Positions 51,262 through 57,869 of a stretch of DNA of 57,869 nt are shown here, one piece after another (position 1 is the stretch's first letter; each line of letters begins with the position of its first letter). This stretch comes from CAZJYI01 sp964550025 (GTDB taxonomy: Bacteria > Verrucomicrobiota > Kiritimatiellia > UBA8416 > CAYOBW01), in the NCBI GenBank assembly GCA_964550025.1, contig CAZJYI010000065.1, forward strand, positions 1-57,869. Reading direction: 5' to 3'. The notes below the pieces were generated by a model, which was given only the letters and a program-made list of their open reading frames with translations, had not been told where the DNA came from and searched no databases. The position numbers and the translations under genes are program-made.

Positions 51262-52001
51262 GCCTCGTCCTCCATTTCCGCCAGGTGCCCGGCGATGATG
51301 TCCCGTATCCTGTTCTTCAACTGAAAAGCGGTCAGATCCTTGTACGTGTCCCACGTCACGGCCGGCAGCTTGTGGACCTGCACCAGGCCGGGATGCAGCC
51401 ACGGAGAGCCCTTGTGCGGGATATTCTCGTTGCCGCAGATGCAGACCGGAACGATCGGGACTCGCGCGCGCAGCGCCAGCCGGAACACCGCCCCCCTGAA
51501 CTGGCCCATCTCGCGCGAGCCCGAACGCGTGCCTTCGGGGAACGATATCACGCAGACCCCCTCCGACAGGAGTTCTGCCGCCGCGTCATAGAACTCCTCA
51601 ACCGGCATTTCGTTCACACTGAGGTAACCGGCCCACTTCGCATACCGACCGAGGACCGGCAGCCGGAAAGGCCAGACGTTGACGATTTGTATGCACTCAC
51701 AGGGCAAACATGCCATCAGGAACGGATCCGACGCCGAGCGGTGGTTGCAGACCACCACGCACCCGCTGAGGTCGTCACGCTCTCCCAGGTCCCTGTACTT
51801 CACGCGAACGAAAGGGAAGGGGCAGACACGGATCACCACCGTCCCGTACCAGCTTATCCCGCGGCGGAAGCGGCGCATCGTGCGGCGCTTCGAGGCAAAC
51901 GGCGCCGCGAGGCAAACCAGCAGCGACAGCACGGGGATCATGACCAGGGAGGCGACGAAGAACGACGTGTAGAACGCGGCATTCAGCAGCAAACGCTTCA
52001 T
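51258..52001 (-). CDS. PlsC-like 1-acylglycerol-3-phosphate acyltransferase
   Basis: A 247-residue protein with an N-terminal membrane helix (about residues 8-34) and the LPLAT motifs NHRSASD (H87, D92, HX4D) and FPEGTRSGS. It would transfer an acyl group from ACP or CoA to a hydroxyl. In aryl-polyene-type clusters such enzymes attach the polyene to its lipid anchor. The general glycerolipid PlsC role is possible, but its position between ACP and ligase genes supports a dedicated role. It is coupled by ATGA overlap to the ligase. A gap of 236 bp with heptamer arrays separates it from the ACP gene. Confidence 0.85.
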   Translation of the reverse strand: MKRLLLNAAFYTSFFVASLVMIPVLSLLVCLAAPFASKRRTMRRFRRGISWYGTVVIRVCPFPFVRVKYRDLGERDDLSGCVVVCNHRSASDPFLMACLPCECIQIVNVWPFRLPVLGRYAKWAGYLSVNEMPVEEFYDAAAELLSEGVCVISFPEGTRSGSREMGQFRGAVFRLALRARVPIVPVCICGNENIPHKGSPWLHPGLVQVHKLPAVTWDTYKDLTAFQLKNRIRDIIAGHLAEMEDEA

Positions 52002-52021
52002 ACGGGCCCGCAGAAGAGAGT

Positions 52022-52196
52022 GATCAGTGACCGGTTATCAGTAATCAGTTGGGAGACAGTGGTTTGCACTCGGCCAGACCTGTGTTTCATAAGCCATTCC
52101 TGATGAGGGAGCTCAGTGCCTCCAGGCTGATCACTGGCGACTGATCACTGATCACCGATAACTGATCACTGACAACTGATAACTGATCACTGATAA
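52022..52196. repeat. Inverted CTGATCA-type heptamer arrays
   Basis: Four units at 52022-52049 (GATCAGT, GACCGGT, TATCAGT, AATCAGT) face ten units at 52127-52196 (CTGATCA, CTGGCGA, CTGATCA twice, CCGATAA, CTGATCA, CTGACAA, CTGATAA, CTGATCA, CTGATAA). The arms are reverse complements, separated by 77 bp, and lie between the ACP and acyltransferase genes. Confidence 0.9.
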
Positions 52197-52237
52197 CCGG
52201 GGGCGATTGACTCGCTCCTCCGAGAACTGCCGCCCAC

Positions 52238-52513
52238 TCACGCGCCCTCCCCTCCCGTGCCTGCCTGTTCTTCCCTGATCGCCTTGATGAACTCGTAGAT
52301 GTCGCCCAGCGTTCGAATACCGCGGACGCGTTCGTCACTACGAATCCTGACGCCGAACTTCTTCTGCAGGGCGACAACCAGGTCAACCGTGTCGAGGCTG
52401 TCCAGACCCAGGTCTTCGAACACGTGCCGGTCGGCCCGCAACTCCTCGGCGGGGATCTCGAATGACTCCTCGAACACCTCGTTCGTCATCCTGACGATAT
52501 CGTCGTTACTCAT
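52238..52513 (-). CDS. Acyl carrier protein
   Basis: A 91-residue acidic protein with the phosphopantetheine site DLGLDSLDTVDLV (Ser39) and the usual four-helix ACP pattern. It is slightly longer than primary AcpP at the C-terminus (EEQAGTGGEGA tail). It is the only carrier protein in the cluster and must receive the starter from the AMP-ligase and hold the growing chain for the ketosynthase, ketoreductase and dehydratase. AGAGGA precedes the ATG. It lies 12 bp after the ketosynthase stop, in the same operon. Confidence 0.92.
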   Translation of the reverse strand: MSNDDIVRMTNEVFEESFEIPAEELRADRHVFEDLGLDSLDTVDLVVALQKKFGVRIRSDERVRGIRTLGDIYEFIKAIREEQAGTGGEGA

Positions 52514-52525
52514 GGCATATTCCTC

Positions 52526-53746
52526 TTACAGGGCGCGACAGACCAGCGCGGCGTTGATGCCGCCGAAAGCGAAGCTGTTTTTCAGGACCACGTGCACGGT
52601 CTGTTCTCTCGTCTCGGTCACGTGGTCAATCCCGGCGCAGTCGGGATCGACCTCATCAAGATTCAATGTCGGGCAGACGGCGCCTTCAGCCATCATGTCG
52701 AGCGACGCAATCAGTTCTATGCCGCCCGAGGCGCCGAGGGTGTGCCCGATATGCCCTTTCAGGCTGCTCACGGCGGGGCCGTCGCCGAACAGCTCGCGAA
52801 TCGCCGCGGCTTCCTCAACGTCCCCCTGCAACGTGGCCGTGGCGTGGGCGCTGATGTAGTCTACGGCATCCGGCGCCAGCTCGGCTTCGTCCAACGCCGC
52901 GCGCATGCAGCGGACCATGGCCGGACTGTTCGACTGGCTGACGTGCACACCGCTGCCGCAGGTGTGGTAGCCGACAACTTCGGCGTAGACATGTGCTCCC
53001 CTGGCGCGAGCGCGCTCGTACGCTTCCAACACGACAATGCCGCCCCCTTCCCCGCAAACAAGCCCGTCACGCGCGTTGTCAAACGGGCGGGGAGTGGTGG
53101 CGGGCGCATCGTTGTGTCCCGCCGACGTGGCGAAAAGTACGTCGAACGAACCGGTCACCGTGGGGTGCAGCTCTTCCGCCCCTCCGCAGAGCGCCACGTC
53201 CTGGACGCCTTGCCGCACCAGGTGGTAGCCGGCGCCGACAGCCTGCAAACCGGAAGCGCAGGCTGCCGAAGTGGCCATAACGGCGCCGGTGATGCCCAGG
53301 TACTGCGCGACGTTCATGGCGCAGGTGTGCGATACGCACTGGAAGAACTGCGTGGACGGCAGGTTGCTGAGATCGCGTTCGGGCAGCATGATCTCGAACG
53401 TTTCACAGATGCTGCCGGCGCTTCCCATGGTGGAACCCACAACGCAGGCCGTACGCCCCCCGGACAGGACCTCCGCATCGAGCCCGGCGTCACTCACGGC
53501 CTGCTCGGCCGCCTGCGCCGCAAAGATACTCATGCGCCCCATGGAACGGCGGACCTTTCTCGGAATACGCCGTTCGTCCTTCAGCTCGGCAGGCGCAGCC
53601 ACGAGGCTCCGCAGCCCGGCGTAAGCCTCCCACCCTTCCATACGGCGCACCGCACTGCGTCCTTCGCGCAGGCCCCGCATCAGCGAAGGCACGTCCGCCC
53701 CAAGGGGCGTGACGGCGCCAACACCAGTTATCACAACGCGTCTCAC
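52526..53746 (-). CDS. Beta-ketoacyl-ACP synthase (FabF-like)
   Basis: A 406-residue thiolase-fold condensing enzyme. Catalytic residues are Cys163 in TSAACASG, His301 in SAHATATLQGD (HATAT where FabF has HGTST), and His335 with Lys330 in SLKGHIGHTLGASG. The C-terminus KNSFAFGGINAALV is standard. The substitutions near His301 suggest a specialised branch rather than housekeeping FabF. It starts GTG, overlapping the oxidoreductase stop as GTGA. It performs chain elongation on the cluster ACP. Only one KS is present and no chain-length-factor partner is seen here. Confidence 0.9.
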   Translation of the reverse strand: MRRVVITGVGAVTPLGADVPSLMRGLREGRSAVRRMEGWEAYAGLRSLVAAPAELKDERRIPRKVRRSMGRMSIFAAQAAEQAVSDAGLDAEVLSGGRTACVVGSTMGSAGSICETFEIMLPERDLSNLPSTQFFQCVSHTCAMNVAQYLGITGAVMATSAACASGLQAVGAGYHLVRQGVQDVALCGGAEELHPTVTGSFDVLFATSAGHNDAPATTPRPFDNARDGLVCGEGGGIVVLEAYERARARGAHVYAEVVGYHTCGSGVHVSQSNSPAMVRCMRAALDEAELAPDAVDYISAHATATLQGDVEEAAAIRELFGDGPAVSSLKGHIGHTLGASGGIELIASLDMMAEGAVCPTLNLDEVDPDCAGIDHVTETREQTVHVVLKNSFAFGGINAALVCRAL

Positions 53747-55245
53747 AGTCCTTTTCTCCCGGCAACCAGGCGGCCGAACAGCTCCTTCCCCATCACGGCG
53801 CGCGCGACGAAGAACGCGGACATCATGGCTCCCACCACCCCGGGGAGAATCGAGCTCTGGCCCGCAGCGTACATATTACGAACGGGTAACTTGCCGAACA
53901 AGTTGAATTGGCCCAGTTTCTGTTTCACACCGTAGGCCGATCCGTCCGGGGAATTGAGGTAGTCCCGGAACGTGAGAACGGAAGCCGAGTCGAGGGGTGT
54001 GAACTGCTCGGCGCCTCCGGGCAGAAGCCGGCCCATGCGCTCACGGATGCGGGCCGCCTTCGCGGCCTTGTACTCCGCGTAGTCGGCGGGACGCCGCCCG
54101 ACCTGCGAATCCCACCACGACTCTACCTCCGTGGTAAAAGATGGTTCGAACGCGCTGATGGTGCGCACCATAGCGCCCTTGACCTGTTCCACCGAGTGGA
54201 CCATGACAAGGGCCGAATCGCCTTCGTGATCCGGAGAAAGCAGCGCATTCACGTCGGTAGTGGGGAACAGCGAATTGATGCCGCCCTCGATGCCCTCGTT
54301 GCCCTCGTGTTCGGCCAGAACGCCGAAAACGCTGAAGAAACCGGCAGACGCCTCGAAATCCGCGACGCGGCTCCGAAAGGCCGGCGACAAGAGGCGGTGC
54401 GGCAGAATGTCGAGTACGCACTTGGGGTGGATGGTGAACACGCAGGTGTCAAAGCCGATCTCTTCGCCGTCCGCAAACACGAAGCGGTGCGCGTGATCAC
54501 CTCGTATGTCCGTACATTCAACGATCTCCCGACCACAGAGCACATCCACGCCGAGACTGGAAAACCGGTCAAGGAAGGCCCTGATCACCGCATCGCCCCC
54601 CCCCGCAACGCGGGCGACGGACTCGTACAGGCCAATGCACATGCGGCTGTGATTGGCAAAGGACACCTCGCGCGGGGCAACGCCATAGCACATGCAGAAC
54701 GCGCCCAGCAGCGCCTTGAGATGCGAATCGTCGAACAGATCGTCCAACACCTCCTGCAAGCTCAGGAAATCCTCCTCGAGCACGTCTCCGGAAAGCAGGA
54801 TGTTCTCGATATCCATACTCACGGTGCGGTCACAGACGGCTTTGACCATATCGAAATAGCGTCGGATACCCTCCCGTTCAGAAGGGAAGTAGCCGTCGAA
54901 CGTCGCGGCGATCCTGTCGATGCCGGAGGGAAACAGGAAGGAACTGCCGCTATCCTCGAAGAGAAAAGAGTTGGCGCGGTCCGGGTCCAGGAAAACGGGC
55001 GTTATGGCATCGCGCAACCCCAGGACGTCCAGCATCTCCACCATTAGACCATCGGGCGAGAAGCCTCCCGTGAAGTGGAACCCCGTATCGAAAGGAACGC
55101 CCTTCCGCCGGAACCGGCACAGGGACCCGCCGACCATCCGCGCACGTTCCACCAGCGCGACCGACTTGCCGCCCAGAGCCAGGAGAAGCGCAGCGGTCAG
55201 CCCGCTGACGCCGCTCCCGACAACCACATGGTCATAGCGTTGCAT
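53743..55245 (-). CDS. CrtI/RetSat-like FAD oxidoreductase of the lipid cluster
   Basis: A 500-residue flavoprotein of the phytoene desaturase / retinol saturase group. The N-terminal dinucleotide loop is VVVGSGVSGLTAALLL (GxGxxG at 10-15) followed by Glu in ALVERA. DTGFHFTGGFSPDGL is characteristic of the RetSat-like branch. The C-terminal FAD motif is MYAAGQSSILPGVVGAMMSA. It could desaturate or saturate conjugated double bonds of an ACP- or lipid-bound chain, or isomerise them. ATG 55245 follows GGTGG. The open frame extends to 55365 only through GTTCRRY heptamers. The stop overlaps the KS start (GTGA). Confidence 0.85.
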   Translation of the reverse strand: MQRYDHVVVGSGVSGLTAALLLALGGKSVALVERARMVGGSLCRFRRKGVPFDTGFHFTGGFSPDGLMVEMLDVLGLRDAITPVFLDPDRANSFLFEDSGSSFLFPSGIDRIAATFDGYFPSEREGIRRYFDMVKAVCDRTVSMDIENILLSGDVLEEDFLSLQEVLDDLFDDSHLKALLGAFCMCYGVAPREVSFANHSRMCIGLYESVARVAGGGDAVIRAFLDRFSSLGVDVLCGREIVECTDIRGDHAHRFVFADGEEIGFDTCVFTIHPKCVLDILPHRLLSPAFRSRVADFEASAGFFSVFGVLAEHEGNEGIEGGINSLFPTTDVNALLSPDHEGDSALVMVHSVEQVKGAMVRTISAFEPSFTTEVESWWDSQVGRRPADYAEYKAAKAARIRERMGRLLPGGAEQFTPLDSASVLTFRDYLNSPDGSAYGVKQKLGQFNLFGKLPVRNMYAAGQSSILPGVVGAMMSAFFVARAVMGKELFGRLVAGRKGL

Positions 55246-55282
55246 GTAAGAACCACCGTGCCCCGCGGCGACAGTATCCTGT

Positions 55283-55394
55283 GTTCGACGTTCAGTGTTC
55301 GATGTTCGACGTTCAGTGTTCGATGTTCGATGTTCAACGTCCGACGTTCGATGTTCAACGTTCAACGTTCGACGTTCAGCGTTCGATGTTCAGC
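55283..55394. repeat. Sixteen tandem heptamers (GTTCRRY)
   Basis: Sixteen uninterrupted 7-bp units of GTTCGAC, GTTCAGT, GTTCGAT, GTTCAAC, GTTCAGC and one GTCCGAC. The array fills the gap between the ketoreductase stop and the oxidoreductase start. It shares its unit with the 11-copy array in the GH57 gene at 11991-12067. There is no spacer diversity, so it is not a CRISPR. Confidence 0.93.
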
Positions 55395-55402
55395 ACCCGC
55401 CA

Positions 55403-56122
55403 CTACATGGCCAACCCGCCGTTCACCCCAATCACCTGCCCATGGATATAGGTGCTTTCCTCAGAACAGAGAAACGCCACGGTGCCGGCGACCTCTTCCG
55501 CGGTACCAAACCGCTGTAGCGGAATGACTTTGAGAATCTGCTCTTTCGGCAATTCTTCGGTCATCTCGGTTTCGATGACTCCGGGGGAGACGACATTCAC
55601 CAGCAGTCCTTTTCGTCCGACCTCCCGCGCCAGCGCCTTCGCGGCGCCGATCAGCCCGGCTTTGGAAGCCGAATAGTTCACCTGGCCGGCCTGACCTATC
55701 TGACCGGAAGTGGACGAAATGACGATAATGCGGCCCCGCTTCTCGCGCAGCATGGGGAAGAGAACCGTGTTCACGACATTGTAGAAACCGTCCAGGTTGG
55801 TCCTGATGACCTCGCCCCACTCCTCCGGGGTCATCCACACCATCAGGTTGTCCCGGGCGATGCCGGCATTGAAAACCACCACATCGGGAGGGGCTTCATC
55901 GGCCTTCTGCGCCAGGGCGGCCTTGGCCGCATCGAGGTCGGCAATGTCGAACGCGACGGCAGCGCAGCTTCTACCCATAGCAGTGATTTCCTCACTCACT
56001 TCGCGTGCCGCCTCGTGATTGCCGCGGTAGGTCAGCCAGATGTCAAACCCGTCCCGGGCAAGCCGCAGCGCGATCGCACGCCCGATGCCGCGACTGCCAC
56101 CCACTACGAGTGCCGTTGCCAT
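55403..56122 (-). CDS. 3-oxoacyl-ACP reductase (FabG-like)
   Basis: A 239-residue short-chain dehydrogenase. The cofactor loop is VVGGSRGIGRAI (GGSRGIG at 8-14) with the NAG motif in FNAGIARDN. The catalytic triad is Ser137, Tyr150 and Lys154 (ISSTSG, then NYSASK), and the C-terminus GQVIGVNGGLAM is typical of FabG. It would reduce the ketoacyl-ACP made by the cluster KS, ahead of dehydration by the hotdog domain. A strong GGAGGAGGA lies before the ATG. It is the first gene of the cluster, with a likely promoter at 56169-56198. Confidence 0.9.
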   Translation of the reverse strand: MATALVVGGSRGIGRAIALRLARDGFDIWLTYRGNHEAAREVSEEITAMGRSCAAVAFDIADLDAAKAALAQKADEAPPDVVVFNAGIARDNLMVWMTPEEWGEVIRTNLDGFYNVVNTVLFPMLREKRGRIIVISSTSGQIGQAGQVNYSASKAGLIGAAKALAREVGRKGLLVNVVSPGVIETEMTEELPKEQILKVIPLQRFGTAEEVAGTVAFLCSEESTYIHGQVIGVNGGLAM

Positions 56123-56168
56123 TCCCGTCCTCCTCCGATAGAAACGCCGATTTGCACAAGGCGGCTAA

Positions 56169-56198
56169 CGATACTCCAGGGCAGTCAACGACGTCAAG
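56169..56198 (-). promoter_or_regulatory. Predicted promoter of the lipid cluster
   Basis: On the minus strand TTGACG (56198-56193), an 18-bp spacer and TATCGT (56174-56169), giving a leader of about 40 bases before the ketoreductase ATG. Confidence 0.35.
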
Positions 56199-56293
56199 AG
56201 CGGTAGCAATGCCGATAGCCACAGGGGTATGTACGCAATCTGGCGCACATGAGTGCCCCCGCTTCCGGCGGGCGAAGAAAAATGACGCGTTTT

Positions 56294-56322
56294 TTGCATT
56301 GCTTTCGCAGAATCGATATGCA
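56294..56322 (+). promoter_or_regulatory. Predicted promoter of the PEPCK gene
   Basis: TTGCAT, a 17-bp spacer and TATGCA, about 90 bp before the PEPCK ATG, directly after a T-rich stretch. A weak to moderate match. Confidence 0.35.
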
Positions 56323-56410
56323 CAATGCGCGCAACTGTTCGCCCATTTGGGCCGTGTTGCCTCGGCCCGAACAACCACAGCACAGACTATACCAGAGGGA
56401 GAGAAAGAAC

Positions 56411-57869
56411 ATGACGGACGCCCAGTTGGAGCTCTTCAAGAGCAAGATGGACGAAGCGAGCCTTGCCAAGTTGCAGGCCATTGACAACGCGAACGTGATG
56501 GACTTCGTCGCAGGCGCTATCGAACTCTGCGAGCCGGAGAGCGTGTGGGTCGGGAGCGACGCGGACGAGGACATCGCCTATTGCCGCCAGTTGGCCATCG
56601 ACCAGAAGGAAGAGATTCCGCTGGCAATGGAAGGCCACACGGTGCACTGGGACGGCTACTATGACCAGGCCCGCAAGAAGGAAGTCACCAAGTACCTCGT
56701 CCCGGAAGGCGAGACGCTGGACTCGAAGCTGAACCAGATGCCGCGCGACGAAGGCATCACGGAGATGGAAAACCTGCAGCGTGGGGCCTACAAGGGCCGC
56801 AAGATGCTGGTGCGTTTCCTCTGCCTGGGCACCACGAACTCGATCTTCGCGATCCCCTGCCTGCAGATTACCGACTCGGCCTATGTCTGCCACAGCGAGG
56901 ACCTGCTCTACCGCCGCGGCTACGAGGAGTTCAAGCGTCAGGCCTCGGGCAACCCCGACTTCAACTTCTTCCGCTACCGGCACGCCACGGGCGAAGTCGA
57001 TGAGCGCATGACCTCGAAGGACTACGAGAACAACCGCGTCTACATGGACTACACGCGCAACTGCGTCATGAGCGTCAATACGCAGTACGCCGGCAACACG
57101 GTGGGGCTCAAGAAGCTCTCGCTGCGCCTGGCCATCCGCAAGGCCGACCAGGAAGGCGACTGGCTGGCCGAGCACATGTTCATCATGCGCAGCAACGGCC
57201 CCAACGGCCGCAAGACCTACCTCGCGGGCGCCTTCCCGAGCGCATGCGGCAAGACGGCCACGGCCATGATCCCTGGCGAGTGCATCGTCGGCGACGACCT
57301 GGCCTACTTCCGGGTCATCGACGGCGAGTTCCGCGCGGCCAACGTCGAGAACGGCATCTTCGGCATCATCACCGACGTCAATAAGGAAGACGACCCGGTC
57401 ATTTGGGATGTCCTGAACAGGCCCGGCGAGGTGGTTTTCGGCAACCTGCTCGTGAAGGACGGCAAGCCGTACTGGATCGGCATGGGCGTAGAAACCCCGA
57501 CCGAGGGCGAGAACTACTGCGGCCAGTGGCACGAAGGTCTTGTCGGCCCCGACGGGCGCGAGAGCACGCTCAGCCACAAGAACGCGCGCTACACGGTCAA
57601 GATGGCCGACCTGGACAACGCCGACGAGGACTGGGACAACCCCAAGGGTCTTCCCCTCGGCGGCATCATCTACGGCGGACGCGACAGCGACACCAACGTG
57701 CCCGTGCGCGAAGCCTATAGCTGGGAACACGGTATCTGCACAATGGGCGCCACGCTCGAATCCGAGACGACCTCGGCCACGATCGGACAGGAAGGCGTCC
57801 GCAAGTGGAACGTCATGTCCAACATGGACTTCCTTTCCATGAGCGTCGGTCGCTACATCGAGAACAACC
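56411..57869 (+). CDS. pckG: Phosphoenolpyruvate carboxykinase (GTP), partial at window edge
   Basis: The open frame runs from ATG 56411 to the window end without a stop, so 486 residues of an expected roughly 600 are present. The GTP-type PEPCK features are the kinase-1 loop GAFPSACGKTATAM (about residues 273-286), the metal-binding GDDLAYF (kinase-2), and QYAGNTVGLKKLSLRLA, which corresponds to the family GNxLLGKK region. The early FRYRHATGEVDERM and NCVMSVNT segments also fit. It catalyses oxaloacetate plus GTP to PEP, CO2 and GDP, for gluconeogenesis or, in reverse, anaplerosis. AGGGAGAG lies nine bases before the ATG. It is divergent from the lipid cluster. Confidence 0.93.
   Translation, partial: MTDAQLELFKSKMDEASLAKLQAIDNANVMDFVAGAIELCEPESVWVGSDADEDIAYCRQLAIDQKEEIPLAMEGHTVHWDGYYDQARKKEVTKYLVPEGETLDSKLNQMPRDEGITEMENLQRGAYKGRKMLVRFLCLGTTNSIFAIPCLQITDSAYVCHSEDLLYRRGYEEFKRQASGNPDFNFFRYRHATGEVDERMTSKDYENNRVYMDYTRNCVMSVNTQYAGNTVGLKKLSLRLAIRKADQEGDWLAEHMFIMRSNGPNGRKTYLAGAFPSACGKTATAMIPGECIVGDDLAYFRVIDGEFRAANVENGIFGIITDVNKEDDPVIWDVLNRPGEVVFGNLLVKDGKPYWIGMGVETPTEGENYCGQWHEGLVGPDGRESTLSHKNARYTVKMADLDNADEDWDNPKGLPLGGIIYGGRDSDTNVPVREAYSWEHGICTMGATLESETTSATIGQEGVRKWNVMSNMDFLSMSVGRYIENN

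Noticed and set aside
55246..55365. N-terminal extension of the oxidoreductase (repeated ERRTSN residues)
   Set aside because: It is translation of the GTTCRRY heptamer array; the flavin-binding fold starts right after ATG 55245, which has its own ribosome site.
55283..55394. CRISPR array
   Set aside because: The repeats are contiguous 7-bp units without spacers, and no cas gene is present.
43982..56122. Standard aryl-polyene cluster
   Set aside because: The export genes fit, but there is no tyrosine/phenylalanine ammonia-lyase, second ACP, second ketosynthase, thioesterase or methyltransferase, and the radical SAM and RetSat-like genes are extra. Calling the product an aryl polyene would overreach.

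Overview
The window comes from a high-GC, didermal bacterium, most likely a member of the PVC group (Kiritimatiellota, Lentisphaerota, Planctomycetota) or a neighbour such as Hydrogenedentota. The evidence is gene content. There is a 50-residue small basic protein of the family shared by PVC phyla, a DUF4190/pseudopilin fusion, paired GYF-2 coiled-coil proteins, Tat-exported sugar-metabolism enzymes (Gfo/Idh/MocA oxidoreductase, two TIM-barrel isomerases), a HEAT-repeat sulfatase, EF-hand hydrolases and secreted glycan enzymes. No tRNA, rRNA, CRISPR array, phage module or transposase gene was seen.

Layout. 1-7.3 kb: a PhoD-like phosphatase, then a minus-strand run with an SGNH esterase, a GAF/DHp protein lacking its ATPase domain, a sugar isomerase and a Gfo/Idh/MocA oxidoreductase. 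7.4-11.3 kb: two half-transporters forming a probable heterodimeric ABC exporter. 11.9-20.2 kb: a multidomain GH57 amylase-like protein, a pseudopilin-like fusion, a small membrane protein, a secreted protein of unknown function and an SDH-type serine protease. 20.4-31.3 kb: polyol-phosphate dehydrogenase, serine hydrolase, sialate O-acetylesterase, EF-hand esterase, sulfatase, an unknown lipoprotein and a second sugar isomerase. 31.6-36.3 kb: ornithine cyclodeaminase-like protein overlapping an L-serine dehydratase, a nitroreductase, an SH3b protein and the small basic protein. 36.5-43.9 kb: a three-gene coiled-coil operon, a LysM lipoprotein, a six-helix membrane protein and an HTH/PIN pair.

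44-56 kb, all on the minus strand, is the most striking region. It is a compact ten-gene lipid or polyene cluster: ketoreductase, CrtI/RetSat-like oxidoreductase, ketosynthase, ACP, acyltransferase, AMP-ligase, a radical SAM-SPASM protein fused to a hotdog dehydratase, LolA-like carrier, MMPL exporter and DUF3261-like lipoprotein. The assembly and export logic matches aryl-polyene/flexirubin-type clusters. The radical SAM-dehydratase fusion and the flavin oxidoreductase also recall the enzyme types proposed for ladderane lipids. The product is unknown. A GTP-type PEP carboxykinase, open at the right edge, is divergent from it.

A second theme is repeats. Most intergenic gaps hold short tandem repeats with a period of exactly 7 bp (a few of 6 bp). 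The unit sequence differs between loci, and the arrays are often arranged as inverted arms. Two arrays lie inside coding sequences (GH57 and the acetylesterase). There are also two copies of a 131-bp element with 25-bp terminal inverted repeats, a 134-bp element with 30-bp imperfect inverted repeats, and several REP-like palindrome families.
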